DNA of 41,224 bases from Nymphaea colorata. Taxonomy: Eukaryota > Streptophyta > Magnoliopsida > Nymphaeales > Nymphaeaceae. Where the stretch lies: assembly GCF_008831285.2 (NCBI RefSeq), contig NW_022204809.1, positions 1-41,224 of the forward strand, written 5' to 3'. The position numbers and the translations under genes were made by a program. Each line of letters starts with the position of its first letter. Within the stretch, counting starts at the first letter, position 1. This document shows, in pieces, positions 22,565-32,315 of the stretch. The notes below the pieces were generated by a model. It did not search any database, was not told the origin of the DNA, and saw only the letters and a list, made by a program, of their open reading frames with translations.

Positions 22565-23732
22565 ATGCAAAGCAAAGTTTATTGGGAGAAGCAAGGAGTA
22601 GACCGTCTATGTGGTGTTCACTCCGTGAACTCTTTACTTCAAGGTAGTTCGCAATTGATTCAGGTCCATTCTTCAGTGAGGTGAGTTTGGCACAAATCGC
22701 CTTATAGCTGGATCACAAGGAAAAAACGTTGATGCTTGAGCAGGGCCTCACAGCTGAAGCAATAAAATACATGCAATAATAAAGCGGAAACGTCGCCATG
22801 GATGGATACTATTCCATTCAAGTCCTTCAATGTAGATCATAAGTAATTTAGAGGCCTTTAAGACCCTAGACCTTCATATGGTAAACATCGATATAATCAA
22901 ATCGAATGAAGACTTAGTCACAAAGAATGGTTTTATTTGCAATTCTTCAGACCATTGGTTCTCACTCAGGAGAATAGATGGCGTTTGGTACAACTTAAAT
23001 AGTACAAATAAAAGAATGCCTTAAATTATTTCCGATTTTTATCTTTCAGCCTTTTTGATCGCTGTCAAGAGCTCAGGATACCAAATATTTTCAGTGTAAG
23101 GACACTACCCATAATCTTCCTAAGATCGCTTTGACTATTACAACAAGAATCAGTTTTGGATTGAGAAGAAAAGAATCCAAAAGTACCATGAAAAATGTAT
23201 CAAGAGAAAAGGATTCAAACCGAATATCAGCGGTGCTGGAGCAGACTAATCAATGTAAAAAGCAATCGCACTATCCTTGGGGAAAAAATATGAAAAGTAT
23301 GTAAGCAGCGGTGAGGACTCAGATTGGGATAACGATGCCCCTAAAAAGAAAGAGATCAAATAATTCGCAGGTCAAGGCAGTTATCTCGGAGATGAAGTCT
23401 ATGTAAACTACTAAAAATTCCATATGCCAGAAGATGAAGTAGAAATGATGACTTTCTTCAGGCAATCCTTAGAGGAGCAGTTCGCAGTTGAACCCAAAAG
23501 CGGTCATAGGGTTATCTTTAGATACAGCAACGGTAAAAAGTAGACGAGATTATTTATCGAGAACTCTTTAATCGAAAGCATGTATGACTACATCTGGCAC
23601 AAAAGACCCGTAAATTCGAAATTCTACTTGATTAACTTTAGCAACAAGGAGAGGCTTGTCGATGTTTCAATCCCCATATTTGCCTTGGAGGATGAGGATG
23701 GAGACATAACTGTCATCGTCAATGATCAATGA
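22565..23732 (+). CDS. ATXN3: Ataxin-3-type Josephin deubiquitinase with UIM and UBX-like tail
   Basis: Cysteine protease that trims polyubiquitin chains and works with p97/VCP. The Josephin domain carries the catalytic triad: Cys in VDRLCGVHSVNSLLQ, His in SSDHWFSLRRID and Asn in WYNLNST. A UIM-like helix follows (DESMEKAIALSLGKKYE). The C-terminal ~80 aa resemble a UBX fold (TRLFIENSLIESMYDYIW, NKERLVDVSIPIFALED), a layout seen in protist ataxin-3 and not in human. Introns of 20 nt: gtagttcgcaattgattcag and gtagatcataagtaatttag. TAA at 23022-23024 gives Glu in MPEIISD, as in human PELISD. 375 aa, clean. Confidence 0.92.
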
Positions 23733-23775
23733 TCATACTTATTTTAGCAATCAAAATTATAGAAAGAATGATTAA

Positions 23776-25061
23776 TCAAACTTCTCCCTTCATAGAAAGG
23801 CCAAGCAACTGGGTATATAAGCTTAGTTGGGCCAATTCTTTCTAGGATACAGTTCTGAATAATTCTCCATATTATCTTCCTCTTCTTAACTTGTATTGTT
23901 CAATTTCATAGTTTGTGTTCACCACCATAATGGCTATCATTTTTTCAATGCAGTAAAGTTCATTCTTGAGTATTTAAAGCTTCATCTCCATCTATTTTAT
24001 TTGAAGGTCTTTTGAGCCAGCCTTGAATATGGAACGGAACGAAAAACCTCCATTTGCTAGATTGTTTATTTCTCTTTGCTTTGAGTCTATCTTTTATTTT
24101 AGATCATATTTTTTCCTTTACGCAGATTTACGACCTTATATGGCTTAGATAAAGGCTTTTGTCTATCTGATCTCATAGGCTACAAGCTCAAGGAACAACT
24201 ATATGGGATTGACTTCAGATAAGGTCTTATACTCGGCAAGCTTAAGGTTAAACTCTTCACCTTTATTGAGAATTAGTTTTTTTCGGTCATTGCCAATATG
24301 ATTTAAAAAGAACTTTTCCTCATATTAAGGCAATATAGTTCCCATGCAAATGTCTACATAACTTTAGTTGTACTAAACTGCTGGTTAAATTCGTCCCTGG
24401 CATGAACATTCCTGTAGATAGCTTCATAGATATGATTTAGATTGTCTTCTCCTTCTTTAAGTTGTTTTAGGTGATCTTAATTCAGAGCTAATATTGCGCT
24501 TGAGTCCATTTCTGCAGTCATTTGAACGATGGGTCTAAAATTGTTTTCATATTATTGCAAAATGAAGGAATATTCCTTATCCAGACAGCCTTGGATTGCC
24601 TACATAGAGAGAATAGTTACTACTTAATAATCTGGCCCACCTCGTAAAAACATCTGAAACAGGTCGCAATAGTATAAGTATGGTCTGATGGCAATCCCCT
24701 GGCAAAAGTATCTCAAGAACCTCTTTCTGGTCTCTGCATATTTTATTTCAGCTTTTTGATCATTGCCTCCGAGCATCTTGAAGACATGCATAAAATTGCT
24801 CTCGGATCTCTTTCCCGAGATAGGCGGTATGTAAATCCCTTGCCATCTCTGAGCCAATCTTCTGCGGAGGAGGTCGAAATCCTTATACCTCCTGCGCACA
24901 GAAAATGATCCCTACATGTCAAAGCCGACCACATTGTAAGTAAAGAAAGCAAACGCTTCAGACTAGTTCTTAATGGGCTATTCAACAGTGATAGAGATAT
25001 CTCCGTATACGGGCGGAGGCTGTTTAATTTCCTCGCGAATGATGACTCGTTCGTTCTCCAT
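23776..25061 (-). CDS. PX-domain sorting nexin
   Basis: Endosomal sorting protein binding PI3P. The PX signature is clear: the Arg-Tyr motif SVRRRYKDFDLLRRRLAQRW, the Pro loop GIYIPPISGKR, and ETRKRFLRYFCQGIAIRPYL. The following ~250 aa are helical and likely a BAR-type region (LILNKGEEFNLKLAEYKTL, MEMKLEILKNELYCIEKM). About 428 aa, like SNX1/4/7/30-type proteins; which subtype is not decided. One base missing at ACTAAAGTT near 24363. ATG at 25059-25061. Divergent from the HIT gene by 53 bp. Confidence 0.88.
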
Positions 25062-25114
25062 CTATAAATCAATGATTGCTCAAATTAGATATTATTATAG
25101 TTTCAACTAGGTGA

Positions 25115-25579
25115 ATGCTCGGAAGAGTCAAGAGGTGGATATTAAACGAGAAAAAAGAGCCCAATCTCGAGGAGTGCATCTTTTGCAATAAAACCTTCAG
25201 CAATTAATAACCCATACACTACGAGGATGATCATTACTTTGTGATTACGGATATCAATCAAGCATCAGCTGTCAAGCATCTGCTTGTTGTCACCAAATAA
25301 CATATCGGAAATGCACTGTAGGTGAAGGATGAAGCAATCATTAAAGAAATGAAGCGAATCGGAGAAAAAGTGCTAAATTAAATCTGCGATAAGCTGAAAA
25401 TAGAGAATAGACAGTTTAGATTTGGATTTCACCTTCCGCCCATTAACTCCATCGATCATCTTCATCTTCATTGCTTCATCTAACCCTTAGATTCGGTTAA
25501 GTACAATAAAATACTCTACGGGTATCTGCTCAACTCTGTTTAAAGGGTTTTGGAAAAACTGCAAGACCAGAAAAAGTGA
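25115..25579 (+). CDS. HINT3: HINT3-like HIT-family protein
   Basis: Nucleoside phosphoramidase of the HIT superfamily. A zinc-type CIFC start (ECIFCNKTF), FVITDINQASAVKHLLVVTK, and the HIT triad in SIDHLHLHCF preceded by FGFHLPPINS, which is the HINT3 signature (FHLPPFxSxxHLHLH). 154 aa, one exon, complete. The TAA in VVTKEHIGN reads Glu, as in PKEHI of the family. ATG 25115 is the only suitable start. The 3' end lies 49 bp from that of Derlin. Confidence 0.9.
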
Positions 25580-25628
25580 TCATTAAGTCATTTATATTAG
25601 TCTAATGATGCCAATTATACTATGAATA

Positions 25629-26342
25629 TCAGCTAAGTCGATATACTCTTCCTTGGAAATATTCATTCCTTTGCTGTTGTTGCTGATCTCTAATTTCCTC
25701 GATTCTTCTCCTCTCCATTTAGTAGGCGTCATATTTGAAAAAGGATTTGAGGAAGTTAGGAGTAGGGAAGAGATCTCCATGCTCTCTTATGTAATTGGGG
25801 TTTTTGACTGCTCCGATAAGCATTCCTATGAGGAACCCAGCCATATAGTTCTTGTATGAGCTTCCCATAAATATCATGATAGCTGGATATAGAATAGGAA
25901 AATAAACGCTATGAATATGCGCTCCGAAGACATTAACAGTATCAATGGGGTATTGCATGGCCCACATCATCAGCATGATCATCACAAAGGAATTCGCGTA
26001 GAAGTACAGGTTGACAAAGGTGGAAAAAACCATCAAGAATATGACTGAGAGCAAAAGAAGCCATGCCAGGTCAGCTGCTGTCTCCCTCTGGTAAACCTTA
26101 GTGGCAAGTTTTGAGGATGCGAGATAGGCGAAGGCAAGTTGAAAGGGAAATATGAGACTGATGCGACTGAGGTAAAATATTGCGGTGATTGGCCTCCACA
26201 AGGAAAATTCCAGGAATGTTTGAGTGAATGTGTAAGAGACCATATAGGGATCGAGAGATTTCAAGAAGACCAGTAGAGAGAAGACGATGTTACACGCCAA
26301 ATATAGTTTGGGGAAAAAGGAGATATTTTAAGAGGGCTACAT
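25629..26342 (-). CDS. Derlin (ERAD)
   Basis: Rhomboid-like pseudoprotease in the ER membrane that helps retrotranslocate misfolded proteins. The N-terminal FFPKLYLACN and the diagnostic WRPITAIFYLSRIS match Derlin-1 WRPITATFYF, followed by ETAADLAWLLLLSVIFLMVF, MLMMWAMQYPIDTVNVFGAH and the C-terminal GDLFPTPNFLKSFFKYDAY block. Five to six transmembrane segments, 237 aa, one exon. Ends with a Gln/Arg-rich cytosolic tail. Start ATG at 26340-26342. With ataxin-3 nearby it gives two p97-linked genes in 4 kb. Confidence 0.92.
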
Positions 26343-26666
26343 ATAATAATAATTAAGAAAACTTAGTGATCATGTGCTTCAGCTAAGCTTATTAGATTTT
26401 CATCAAATTAGCTAATATAAGCTTCACTCTAAATCAGACAATTCAAAATATACTGATAAAGACTTTTCGATTAGTAATGGAAGCTTTATTTAAGTGCTTG
26501 AATTCTTCTATTTTTTTTCTAAAAGTGTTTAATTTCATATTTCTATATAAGTCATCATTTTTCTTTCTCTAGGATTGGTCATATCCCTTAAATCTTTAGG
26601 ATTTAAGACCACAGTTTTGGTTATTTGAATTTTATCTTGAAATCCATTATTATATAGAATATAGCA
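26343..26666. promoter_or_regulatory. Divergent intergenic region
   Basis: 324 bp, strongly AT-rich, between the Derlin start and the start of the next + gene. No reading frame, RNA gene or repeat seen. Presumed promoters. Confidence 0.4.
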
Positions 26667-28031
26667 ATGCTGACAGGGAAAATTAGTCAAAGACATCAGC
26701 TGTCATAAATGGATGAGTTGATTTCTCACCTAAAAAATAAAAATGATGAGCTTGCTTATGGTTTATTGCAATCCTTGACAGCCCAACCTCAAATTCAAGA
26801 ATACTTCTAAGGCCTCCATCTATATATCACATGTCAAAACTTCTGTACAGTTCGCAGATACGAAACCCTTACTGATGGTCTTTACATCTTGCTCAAGGGA
26901 TAAATACAATATAAGTCTACTAAAAAACTTCCAAGATATTAAAATGTCAGAAGGCAAAAATCTTATGCCTTAAAGGATTCTTATTCCATAGTATTCAGCT
27001 AGTCTTTGACCGTTTTTGACTGCTAATTCAAAAATTGCACAGCTTATGAATAAAGCTACCTGCTCAAGATAAGCCCAGAGCAAGCAGCGTCTTCTAATTT
27101 TTAGAAAAAATTGTAAAGAAGAAGATAATTATACCACAATCATTATCTATCTCAAGACCATTATAAAATGTTCGGGTTTCAGGATTGCAAACAAGTTATC
27201 AGTGTAGATTTGAATTTTCACAGCATCTTTCATTTTGCCAACTACTCCTTTCGATACATAATCAGGCTGACATCTCCAGCCATCGTTGCATCTGGAAGGG
27301 CAAAGCTTAAGGTAGCTGGCTTTAGCTCTCATGAATTTGATGAATACGGAGTCTTGCTGCCGAATTTAAGTTATGAAGTAGCTAGTTCCTAACTATCCCT
27401 CATGATCATTGGTAACCACGAATCACTGGCTTATGGTTTCAATTTGGCTTTACTCAAAAGTAATAAATTTAGCCAAAGACACAGATAATCATTTGCTTCA
27501 AATTAGCATAAAAAATCTTCTCCTTCTTTGGTCAGTTTGTATCAACAGCTTCCATAGACAATCTAAAGCAGCAATAGAAAGAGGGAGTTTGCTAAGCTTT
27601 CCAAACAAATTGAAAGTTACGCAATTTTTCCAACTTTTATCTGCAGCCAAAAGCTAAAATGTCTCGATAGTTCTTAAGCTATAGGGTCTAAATCTCTTCG
27701 AAAAAATATTAATTTTCACAGATCCATGAATGAATTCTACCCTAATGGGTAATCGATGAGCACCCTTACTACCCAAAATAGCAGTCGAAATTTGAAGTTA
27801 AAACAATCATAATCCAGCTACCAAGCACCAACCTCAATTAACTCTTCAAAATATTGCCAATTCTACCGCAAAGCCAAAATGCCATCATCAACCTAGGGAA
27901 ATCTTCTTACGAAAATCAGAGATAAGATCACAAATATGAAACAAGCTGGCAAGAATCGCAAAATATTTCCTTTTGTCGTTAATCCGGACATCTCTGATTA
28001 GAAATAGAACGGATCTCTTTCTTAATTCTGA
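26667..28031 (+). CDS. Cyclic-nucleotide-binding-like domain protein
   Basis: 454 aa in one continuous frame, no introns. The N-terminal part resembles a CNBD beta-roll (QNFCTVRRYETLTDGLYIL, LLKGEIQYKSTKK, VFSESLTVFDCEFKN). I do not see the phosphate-binding FGELALL cassette, so nucleotide binding is doubtful. A second possible beta-rich part lies at residues 150-260 (FHFANYSFRYIIRLTSPAIV), and the C-terminal 150 aa are Ser/Lys/Asn-rich and probably disordered. Ciliates carry many such proteins. The role is unknown. The 3' end is 26 bp from the next gene's stop. Confidence 0.55.
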
Positions 28032-28057
28032 TGCAATTATACTTCATTATACTTTTA

Positions 28058-28917
28058 TCACATAATATCATTCTTATACTTCTATTCTACCTTTTTTAGC
28101 AGATTAGCTCTTGCCTTGTAGTCTGTCTGGTATTGTCTCTTTTGGTTTGAAGTCAAATTTAACTCGCTTTGCATTTTTTGCAAACAGTTATTGCTAACTA
28201 TGATCCTACTCACTTCTTTTATCTTGATTTCAGGGGCTTCAAGCGGTTTCTTTGCCATAATCCTTTGAGTTTTTGTGAGAATAGGAGGAGGCTGAGCCTT
28301 TGTTCGATCAGTCATGGAGGCCTTTTTTCTATTGCTAAATGTATTTCGAATGTAATTTTTTAGTTCATTTGCTTGCTCTTCATAACTAATGTTTTAGTCA
28401 AATTTGATGTTGGATAGGTCCAGATTAAGCTAAGTAAGATTGATTTTACCTCGGAATTGTCATCAGAATGGTCGCTGCTGGATTATTTGACATTCTCCTC
28501 TTATTTATAGGCTTACGTTTTGCCCTCTGCATTGGTCAATTATCTAGAATTATTGACATTCAGCTTTATCTCTGAGTCTCCCAGTATCAAATAGCTACTA
28601 ACTTCATTCTTACCTCCATATTTTAACTTTTATCTTTTGTCCTTATGGGCATGCACATCGTTGCTATTCATATTAGTCAAGGCTCTATCAGTGTAGCGGC
28701 TGAGTTAAATCGAGAAGTTGACGTTTTCAATGCTAGCTTGGCATGAAGTTTCACAACATTTCCGATCAGTCTTTGGTCTCACTGGCTATCGAATGTTGGA
28801 AGCCAAGGCTGTGATCTTGAGTATTCGTCTATCGATTTAGTTCTTGAGCAATTTGAGGTCGATCCTTTTGCCATCGGTAAACCGAATGGCGTCTTTATCT
28901 GCGAGGAGCTAGAGCAT
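28058..28917 (-). CDS. Hypothetical charged protein
   Basis: About 279 aa. A compact start (MLELLADKDAIRFTDGKRID, LKLLKNEIDRRILKITALAS), then a Ser/Lys/Asn/Glu-rich region, one 20-nt intron gtaaaatcaatcttacttag, and a C-terminal helical part (IRNTFSNRKKASMTDR, EIKIKEVSRIIVSNNCLQKM). No family recognised. It lies 61 bp downstream of the CCP5 gene in the same direction, so it could also be a spliced extension of that gene, but CCP5 has its own TGA. Confidence 0.6.
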
Positions 28918-28978
28918 AGTATAGCTGTTAAGATATTAATAACAAAATTAATAAAAATCAAACTAATAGCCTATTACA

Positions 28979-31730
28979 TCAGTTTTTATTAATGAGTCTG
29001 GTGCTGGTGGTTATGATGTACATATTAGATCCCAAAGATGGAAGCCTTACCTTTGATTTTATTTGTTTTGGATCGCTGAAAGCGCCCTCTTTCATCTTGT
29101 GATGCTTCTTAAATCTAAAAGAGTCAATTAGCTTGTTCTCGAGCCTTTCTTTCTGTTTCTTGCGCTAGTATTATCTTCTAAGGCTCTATTTGATTTATTG
29201 CTTGATGGAATCGTATATATTCTTTCTGAACTCTTCAGCTGCTGATAGTTTTTTTATCTACATCACTTACGCCTTGTCTTCGACTGAACTATTATTGTTA
29301 ATGATTGTTGATCTTTAGTCCACGATAATGTTTCCCTTCTTTCCTTTATGCTTTGTGTATAAATCTTGAGTATTTATGGCATTTAGCCTTTTGCTTAGTC
29401 TATATTGATGCTCTTTGTTAGCTGAGTTTTCCCTTACCTTGGCATGTTTCATGGCTGTGTTTTCAGTATGACTAAAGCTGATATTTGATATCTTTTCGAT
29501 CTTATCCTCATCTATGTTGTTTTTGTGTTTATATTTCTCTTCTATCTCTTCATAGTCCCTCTCATTGAAGTCGTTATGCATGATTTTGCTCAAAATTTCC
29601 TTCTCTTATCGTTCATTTTCACACATAAGAAGGATTTCTTGGTTCATTTCAGCTTATTAGACATCTGAAAGGTCTGAGTTGTCGTCATGCTTTATGGAAT
29701 GGTCTTCATGCTTTATGATTTCAGTTACATGTTATTTCATTTCCTATACTTATGGCTCTATGATTTGCTCTGGATGAATGGAGCACTCGTTTACGAGTTC
29801 AGCATCTTCTTCCTTATAGGGCTCTTAAATAACCTTGCAGCTTGTTTATCTGAAGCTATTTTTATGTATCTCTTCCTTTTTTTCTTCATCATTACTGGTC
29901 AATTTAGTCTCGCTGATAGATTTGAGTTTCCTGAGTTTGCTGATTTCCATCCTGCTGGCTTTGGTGAGTCCGAGGATGTTCCTTGGCCAGTCTACATCCT
30001 TGAGCTGAGGGTCATCCTGGAAGTAGCAATTATACAGCTGCTTGTAGTGTATCTTGTTGTTCATTATTTCCTGAATTAAAACGTTGATGTTCCTTACCTT
30101 TCCGAAGATGAAACGCTAGAACATGCGGAAACGTTAAGCTGAGTGAAATATCTCAAAGGCAGTTAACCTTCGCAACATATCCAGTGATTTATATCGACTG
30201 TTATACACTCTGCTGTAGGGATTTTTATCAAAAACATCCAGGATGGATACAAGTAAGTTTTTGCCCAGGTTACGATAGGAATCCTCTGTGAAAATGACAG
30301 AGTTATCGAACAATCTTTAACTCTCCACCACTCCTTCTTCAACTTTATCAGGTAGGAATCCCTTGTCTGCTATCTTGAAGTCTTTGTTGCTTGGCTCGCA
30401 GACTTCGTTGATATGGTTGGGCGAGATGATTCCGCATTATAGAGAATAGGAATGAATGATGTTAGCAGCCTTATGCATGACCACTCTTCCACACCCCTAC
30501 TTTGTAAGGTCTTCGAAGCGGTCTTTGGCATTCATATGCTTTTCTGTGAAGTTACAGTACTCATACTCAAATCCCGAGTGATTGATTGAGAATAGCTTGC
30601 AGAAGACCTGGCTTTCAACCTGCTCTACGAAATCAGAGAAGGCGTTGCCATATATGAAACAGCCCTTTTTGGCATTGTGCGCATGCAGGTCGAAGTAAAA
30701 GGAGAGCCTATTCTAAGAGATGAGATGAGTGGCTAAAGCCTTGATAGCGTATATAGCTGGTTGCTGCTATCGGTCTGGCTTTATGTAGAAGCGGTTTAGA
30801 TTCCTTCCGAAAGTGTCCATGCGGAAGTGGCCATGATAAACCCCATCAACATTTATCATTGGCACTATCATGAATACGAACATTTTTCTCAACAAATGTG
30901 CTCTCAGGTCCTGCTTGTTGGTCAAAAAGTCAATAACTCCCTCCATCGTATAGGAGGCAGGAGTTTCTCCAGGATGGACTCTTGCTGTGATTAACACCAC
31001 TGGTTTTTTAAATTTTTTGGGACGCACTTTTTACGGAAACAAAGATTCCTCAAAAAGCATTTAGTTTTCCTTGTCTTCATCATCGTGTGAGGTGATTGTG
31101 AGAAGATGGATTGGTCTGCCTTGCGGCGATTGCACCAAAACTTCTTTATACAAGTACAGCTCACTATCCCCAATAAAGTCATTCAATCCATCTAGATACT
31201 GCACAAGCTGTTGATATTGGTAGGGGTAGCAGAAGGCAAACTCCACCCTCTCCTATTCGCTTTTGAAAGTATATTCAATCGTACACTCCAACTCCCCGTT
31301 ATCCCGCAAAGACAACGGCACTTCCCCTTCCATTCGCTGCCAGCATTCCCCGTTTACTCGGTACACCGGTCGGTAGCATTTCGAGTACTTTGACTGCATA
31401 AGGGCGGGCGTACGTAGAAAATGGAAGAAAGAGCATGGACTTTGGAGATGAAGAAGCGTCCCTTGGTGTTCTTGGGGAATCCAGAGACCTGGAAGTAGAA
31501 CCAGGACTTGGAATTGACGGGTTTGCTTGTGAAGGTGGCGTCTTAGCAGCATTCAAGCCGAAACTGGATGAGGAGATACATACCTGAAAATCAGAGAGCT
31601 GCTTCACCACGCGTATGTTACCGGAGTCGAAGCGGGAACTGATGGTGATATAGCGCTCTCGTGAGCCTAGGTAGAATTTGCTAGTTTTCGCCTCCTATTA
31701 CTTATTTTATTATCGCCCATTCTAGTCCAT
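28979..31730 (-). CDS. AGBL5: Cytosolic carboxypeptidase 5-like tubulin deglutamylase
   Basis: Zinc carboxypeptidase that removes glutamates from tubulin, including branch-point glutamates. The CCP5 N-domain starts ITISSRFDSGNIRVVK and has SWFYFQVSG and FAFCYPYQYQQ. Zinc ligands are in ARVHPGETPASY (His, Glu) and SFYFDLHAHNAKKGCFIYGN (His); substrate residues sit in RNLNRFY; the catalytic Glu is in HSYSLECGI. That Glu codon is TAA (30437-30439). Introns of 20 nt: 31564-31583 and 31394-31413. ATG at 31728-31730. The enzyme core is about 470 aa, and roughly 430 further aa form a charged, Glu/Lys-rich tail. 903 aa, no frame breaks. Divergent by 84 bp from a dynein light chain gene. Confidence 0.94.
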
Positions 31731-31814
31731 CTTAATAATTATAACCCCTCTCTCACTCAGCTTAAGCCCTACAATCCCTTTTCTTTCTTTAGATATTTTT
31801 ATAACTTATTTGCG

Positions 31815-32214
31815 ATGGACGAGGGCGACGTACTTGTGCTGTCACTCAGAAGGAGTTCATATCGTAGTAGGTGATGAAGATAATGGACGATTCCGTGAAC
31901 AACCTGTTCGGGATCCGCGAGGAGCATGCAGACAAGGACGTGAAGGCGATCTATAACAAGGAGAAGGCGAATGCCAACGTGAACAACCTCATCGACTTCG
32001 TCATCCGCGGCCTCTGCAAACTCAACAAACCCTTCAAGTACTCAGTCACCGGACTCATCATGCAGAATAATGGAGCCGGCCTCAATACCTGCTGTACCTC
32101 CCCCCTCACTTAGCCCTCGCCTACAACGACCCCAACAATGACGGCGCTGTGACCCTCCAAAGAGAAGTAGGCGATAACATAGTGGTCCTCACCATCTTCG
32201 CCATGCAGATCTGA
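31815..32214 (+). CDS. Tctex1-type dynein light chain
   Basis: Dimeric light chain on dynein intermediate chains (cytoplasmic or axonemal). KIMDDSVNNLFGIREEH, CKLNKPFKYSVTGLIMQNNG and AGLNT match DYNLT, and the end DGAVTLQREVGDNIVVLTIF, AMQI is the typical last strand. One 20-nt intron gtacttgtgctgtcactcag right after MDEGD. One base missing in the C6 run at 32100-32105. 126 aa with that base. Start ATG 31815. Shares the 84-bp divergent region with CCP5. Confidence 0.9.
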
Positions 32215-32315
32215 TGACCTTTTGGCTTCATATATAGTGGGCGGGGTGGAATGCTGGCATGGGTATGGAAGGGGTAATAGATGATGGAATGTGGGGTGCA
32301 AGCAAAAGAGTAGAA

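Noticed and set aside
29687-30079. Long + strand open frame with hydrophobic segments, looks like a membrane protein
   Set aside because: It lies antisense to the CCP5 C-terminal tail, whose codon pattern and continuous 903-aa frame are convincing. The hydrophobicity is the reverse complement of Lys/Glu-rich sequence.
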